Assembly (NCBI GenBank): GCA_963676345.2
Contig: CAXXTS010000004.1
Location: 186,001 to 250,000 of the forward strand
DNA: 64,000 bases
Origin: G963665925 sp963676345
GTDB taxonomy: Bacteria > Bacillota > Clostridia > Peptostreptococcales > Acidaminobacteraceae
Reading direction: 5' to 3'
Shown here: positions 61,024-64,000 of the stretch, piece after piece
How the letters are laid out: each line of letters starts with the position of its first letter
Numbering within the stretch: the stretch's first letter is position 1
Translations under genes and position numbers: made by a program
The notes under the pieces: generated by a model
Told to the model about the DNA's origin: nothing
The model's input: the letters and a program-made list of their open reading frames with translations, nothing else
The model's database searches: none

Positions 61024-62994
61024 ATGCGGGTAACACAGAGTCTCAAATTTAAACTCACAGCACTTCTAGTTGCAGCCATCTTGCTGCCTCTCGTCATTTC
61101 TGGTGGAATGAATATCAAAAATAATACAGACTATATGCGTGATAATGTATTTCATCAGAATAGCCAGCTTGTTGGATCTCTTTCAAGACAGCTTTCAACA
61201 CTCACACTAGATATTCACGATACCATGGTAACCCTTTCAAAAACAAATACCATTCGAAGTATGAATCCGGATCAAATGGATGACATTCTACTGACTACGG
61301 TTGAAAACACACATATGATTTCACAAATTTATGTTATGGACACCTCCGGAATGCAAGTTTACAAGACGTCTGGTTCTTTAGGTGACCGCTCTGATCGTCT
61401 CTACTTTCAAAAAGCCCTGGCCGGTGAAGTCTATTTCTCAGACGTTCTTATTTCCGGTTCAACCAAGATGCCTATTGTTGTTATTGCTGCTCCAATTGAA
61501 AGAGGCGGTAAAACCGTTGGTGTCATAGGCGCTTCCATTGACCTTTCTGAATTGAGCGAACTCTCAAGTGCAGTACATACAGGCAAGACCGGTTACGGCT
61601 TTATTGTTGAAGGTAACGGCAAGCTCATCGCCCACCCCGATGCTGAGCTCATCAGTTCACTGACCGATGTGTCTGAACTCGATCCGGTTTCAAAAGCCAT
61701 TGAAGGCGAATCAGGCATTTCTTTATACGCTTACGAAGGCGATGAAAAAATGGCCGCCTATACATATTTGCCAAATGTGCGCTGGGGTGTCATTGTTCAG
61801 ACCCCACAGTCAGAAGCCTTTGAGGGCTTGACTAAGCAGCGTAGGACCATGCTTAGCCTCCTCGGCATATTCGCTGTTCTTGGCTTTATTATGGCCTATA
61901 TTCTCTCAAAATGGATTACAACACCACTACTAACCCTTTCCACACAAACCGGGGCGCTTGCAAAGGGCGATTTAAGTGGTAGCATTCCTGAAAAACTCCT
62001 GCAAAGAAGCGATGAATTTGGTCAACTGGCTGAAGGCTTCAGCACCATGCAAAACAGCACCAAGGATATTCTGCTGGAAATTCAAGATATCACAGGACAT
62101 GCCAAAGATGCTTCTGGAACCATTCTTTCTCTTTCAGAACAGATGGGACATACAAGCGAGGATATTGCCCATACCATAAACTCCGTTGCTGAAGGGGCTA
62201 CAAATCAGGCTCAGGAAACTTCAAAGAGCTCTGAAATTACTGCCAACCTAGGCATACTCATAGAAAATATCAATCAAAAACTTCAGGATTCCGTTGAACT
62301 CGCTTCAAAAATGTCCGAACAAAACAAAGAAGGTCAAAATGCCATTCAGACCTTTACGTCGCTTTATGACCACAACATGAAACTCACAGGCGAAAGTGTA
62401 TCTGTGGTTCTGGAGCTTGCAGAGAAATCGAGCTTTATCAATACCATTATTGGAACCATTCAAAGTATTTCTGAACAGACCAGCCTGCTCGCACTCAATG
62501 CAAGCATTGAAGCTGCACGCGCCGGCGAGCACGGTCGAGGCTTCGCAGTTGTTGCCGATGAAGTCCGTAAGCTTGCAGGTCAGTCTAACGAAGCCACTGA
62601 AGAAATTCGAGAGCGTATGGCTGAAATTGCTGATTTAATTAAAAGGGCAGAGAAGTCCATGAATGCCTCACAAGAGGTGAATCATGAAACTGCATCTAAT
62701 CTCGATGAGACAACGGCGCTGCTCACAGAAGTTGGAGACGCATCTAATGCTGTATCCGGTCAGGTCGAAAGCCTTCATGAGGATATGCACGCCGTTGCCA
62801 ACTCTAAGGATCAGGTGCTTGAAACCATTGAAACAGTAAGCGTTGTTGCCGAAGAGTCCGCAGCTGCAACAGAAGAAGTCAGCGCCTCAGTTGAAGAGAT
62901 GACAGCTTCTATTGAGGAAATTGTCTCTTCTATGCACCGACTTAATGATTTGGTTGAAAGCCTCTCCGAATCAACCAAACGTTTTAAACTCTAA
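61024..62994 (+). CDS. Methyl-accepting chemotaxis protein with dCACHE sensor
   Basis: A 656-residue chemoreceptor. TM1 about 10-28; extracellular double-CACHE sensor about 30-275 (YVMDTSGMQVYKTSG, DRLYFQKALAGEVYFSDV, VIGASIDLSELSEL, GKLIAHPDAELI, YTYLPNVRWGVIVQTP); TM2 about 278-298; HAMP (KWITTPLLTLSTQTGALAKGD); then a long coiled coil. The highly conserved tip is SEQTSLLALNASIEAARAGE (about 484-503). The dCACHE fold usually binds amino acids or other small ligands; the ligand is not deducible. It shows the organism is motile. It is a single-gene unit. Confidence 0.95.
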   Translation: MRVTQSLKFKLTALLVAAILLPLVISGGMNIKNNTDYMRDNVFHQNSQLVGSLSRQLSTLTLDIHDTMVTLSKTNTIRSMNPDQMDDILLTTVENTHMISQIYVMDTSGMQVYKTSGSLGDRSDRLYFQKALAGEVYFSDVLISGSTKMPIVVIAAPIERGGKTVGVIGASIDLSELSELSSAVHTGKTGYGFIVEGNGKLIAHPDAELISSLTDVSELDPVSKAIEGESGISLYAYEGDEKMAAYTYLPNVRWGVIVQTPQSEAFEGLTKQRRTMLSLLGIFAVLGFIMAYILSKWITTPLLTLSTQTGALAKGDLSGSIPEKLLQRSDEFGQLAEGFSTMQNSTKDILLEIQDITGHAKDASGTILSLSEQMGHTSEDIAHTINSVAEGATNQAQETSKSSEITANLGILIENINQKLQDSVELASKMSEQNKEGQNAIQTFTSLYDHNMKLTGESVSVVLELAEKSSFINTIIGTIQSISEQTSLLALNASIEAARAGEHGRGFAVVADEVRKLAGQSNEATEEIRERMAEIADLIKRAEKSMNASQEVNHETASNLDETTALLTEVGDASNAVSGQVESLHEDMHAVANSKDQVLETIETVSVVAEESAAATEEVSASVEEMTASIEEIVSSMHRLNDLVESLSESTKRFKL

Positions 62995-63043
62995 AGGCTT
63001 TAAGCCCAAGGGAATAATTTCCATGGAAAACTTATGTATAAAG

Positions 63044-63093
63044 AAAGAGAACGGTTCAGCTTGTCCGAGGGCAACTGATTCCGTTCTCTTTTT
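63044..63093. terminator. Terminator between the chemoreceptor and DUF554 genes
   Basis: AAAGAGAACGG (63044-63054) pairs exactly with CCGTTCTCTTT (63081-63091), with a T-run after it and an A-rich tract before it; loop 26 nt. Confidence 0.8.
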
Positions 63094-63152
63094 TATATGT
63101 ATATTTCTTTATAGAATTGACTCCATCCAGCTTAAAAAAGAGCTCAAAGCCA

Positions 63153-63836
63153 TTAAAACAGGCCAAGCACTGCATGAATGGCAATTGGCATAAACACTGC
63201 CGGCAGCATATTGGCTACCCGTATTTTAACCACGCCTAAAATATTGAGCCCAATTGCCATAATGAGCAGGCCGCCTACCGCTGAAATATCTGCGATCATG
63301 AGGTCTGTCATAAAATCACGAACTAGGACTGAACCCATTGCAATGGCACCTTCATAGAGAAATACTGGAAGGGCTGAAAAAACAATCCCAAGACCGAATG
63401 TAGACGAAAATATTAGGGATGCAATGCCGTCAATAATAGACTTGGTAAACAGGGTTTGATGGTTTCCGGTGAGCCCGCTTTCCATTGCCCCAACAATAGC
63501 CATTGCCCCGCTGCAGTAAATAACGGTTCCTGTAACAAAGCCCTTAGCAATGCCCCCGTCTTTGCTGCTGAAGCGCGCTTCCAGTTTATGTCCTAAATTT
63601 TCAAGCCAAGCGTTGATATCCATAATTTCACCTATCCAGCTGCCCATGGCAATAGACCCAATCACGATAATGAAATTGGATGCATCCATGGAGCCAATAA
63701 GCCCGATTGCGATAACAGCAAGGCTCATCCCCTGCATAATGGTCTCTTTAGTATTTTCCTTTATGCCCCTGCTTAATCCAAGTCCGAAAATAGACCCTAT
63801 TATAATGGCAATGCTGTTTACGAGTGGTCCTAGCAT
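63153..63836 (-). CDS. DUF554 family membrane protein (YqgA-like)
   Basis: A 227-residue, about seven-helix membrane protein of the DUF554 family: start LGPLVNSIAIIIGSIFGLGL, then GLIGSMDASNFIIVIGSIAMGSWIGE, FVTGTVIYCSGAMAIVGAMESGL, and GGLLIMAIGLNILGV. Function is unknown; transport is often suggested. The ATG at 63836 is chosen because GGGGGAGG lies about 7 nt upstream; a longer frame to 63869 lacks a site. Confidence 0.88.
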   Translation of the reverse strand: MLGPLVNSIAIIIGSIFGLGLSRGIKENTKETIMQGMSLAVIAIGLIGSMDASNFIIVIGSIAMGSWIGEIMDINAWLENLGHKLEARFSSKDGGIAKGFVTGTVIYCSGAMAIVGAMESGLTGNHQTLFTKSIIDGIASLIFSSTFGLGIVFSALPVFLYEGAIAMGSVLVRDFMTDLMIADISAVGGLLIMAIGLNILGVVKIRVANMLPAVFMPIAIHAVLGLF

Positions 63837-63913
63837 ATTAAGCCTCCCCCTTTTACTCTGACTGCTCAATTTTGACTGCTACTAGTATAACAAAATTTGA
63901 TTAAATCACACCA

Positions 63914-64000
63914 CTAAATATCCCGTTTTTCCAAGTGCCTTACTGAAAGCAGCAGACAAATTCCCGCTTCCGCCGACAATACGAAGAGATTTACGAGCTT
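63914..64000 (-). CDS. C-terminus of a probable ABC-2-type permease (partial)
   Basis: On the minus strand a frame enters from the right edge and ends at TAG (63914-63916). Its 28 residues are hydrophobic (LVNLFVLSAEAGICLLLS) and close with HLEKRDI, the kind of short cytoplasmic tail seen at the end of many ABC-2 permeases. Too little is present to be sure. It would be the gene upstream of the DUF554 gene. Confidence 0.45.
   Translation of the reverse strand, partial: KLVNLFVLSAEAGICLLLSVRHLEKRDI

Noticed and set aside
63906..64000. Alternative minus-strand frame at the right edge ending in TGA at 63906
   Set aside because: It reads as a short Gly/Ser/Lys stretch without a family pattern, whereas the overlapping frame ending at 63914 looks like a permease C-terminus.

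Overview
The window is a chromosome segment of an anaerobic Firmicute, most likely class Clostridia. Evidence for this: a single-chain pyruvate:ferredoxin oxidoreductase, strong AGGAGG ribosome-binding sites, a T-box leader on tyrS, a PyrR-type leader on pyrE, PhoP-, PerR- and LexA-type operators, lipoproteins with short lipoboxes, an alpha-ribazole salvage pair (CblT/CblS) and an Nqr/Rnf-type flavoprotein operon. A motile, Fusibacter-like lineage would fit, but this is a guess. No phage, plasmid, transposase or CRISPR genes are visible; the gene content looks core or lineage-specific.

Layout. 1-3.4 kb: end of an aminotransferase gene, lspA, cls, trmB. 3.5-4.1 kb: a tandem repeat array, a long hairpin and tRNA-Lys. 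4.1-8.9 kb (minus strand): pyrE with its leader, then three cell-surface or redox genes (putative glycosidase, L,D-transpeptidase, nitroreductase). 9.1-14.2 kb: a beta-CASP nuclease, a marR-MATE efflux pair with its operator, truA, and a DJ-1-like protein. 14.3-17.3 kb: a lipoprotein/SRPBCC pair and an ADP-ribosylglycohydrolase. 17.3-21.5 kb: a repeat locus, then the PFOR gene with a consensus promoter and palindromic operators. 21.6-25 kb: a DUF5610-like protein, a probable free-standing small RNA, yaaA and a methyltransferase. 25.2-30.7 kb: nqrBCDEF without nqrA, then pepV. 30.8-35 kb: three glycosyltransferases, one fused to a cyclic-nucleotide-binding-type domain. 35.3-40 kb: a DinG-like helicase with a Cas4-like nuclease domain and an SOS box, and two peptidoglycan-related exported proteins. 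40.3-45.5 kb: a five-gene operon of PilZ protein, lipoprotein, response regulator, histidine kinase and lipoprotein. 45.7-48.1 kb: proBA. 48.2-50.7 kb: a PerR-type peroxiredoxin, a second large repeat array and two hypotheticals. 51.1-54.8 kb: tyrS with T-box, an HD-GYP protein and a small protein. 55-58 kb: cblS, cblT, yjbQ, a DUF503 protein, a GNAT and a tautomerase. 58-64 kb: a PhoP-box-controlled alkaline phosphatase with a YibE/F protein, a chemoreceptor, a DUF554 protein and the end of a probable ABC permease.

The main unexplained structures are: (a) a dispersed ~60-bp hairpin repeat, present at three intergenic loci, whose stems differ by compensatory changes and which abuts a different long inverted repeat each time; (b) an Nqr-type operon with all redox motifs of B-F but no NqrA, RnfB or RnfC; (c) a ~200-nt promoter-to-terminator RNA with long-range pairing; (d) a glycosyltransferase fused to a cNMP-type domain. 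Functions were assigned from motifs and remembered families; no database search was possible.
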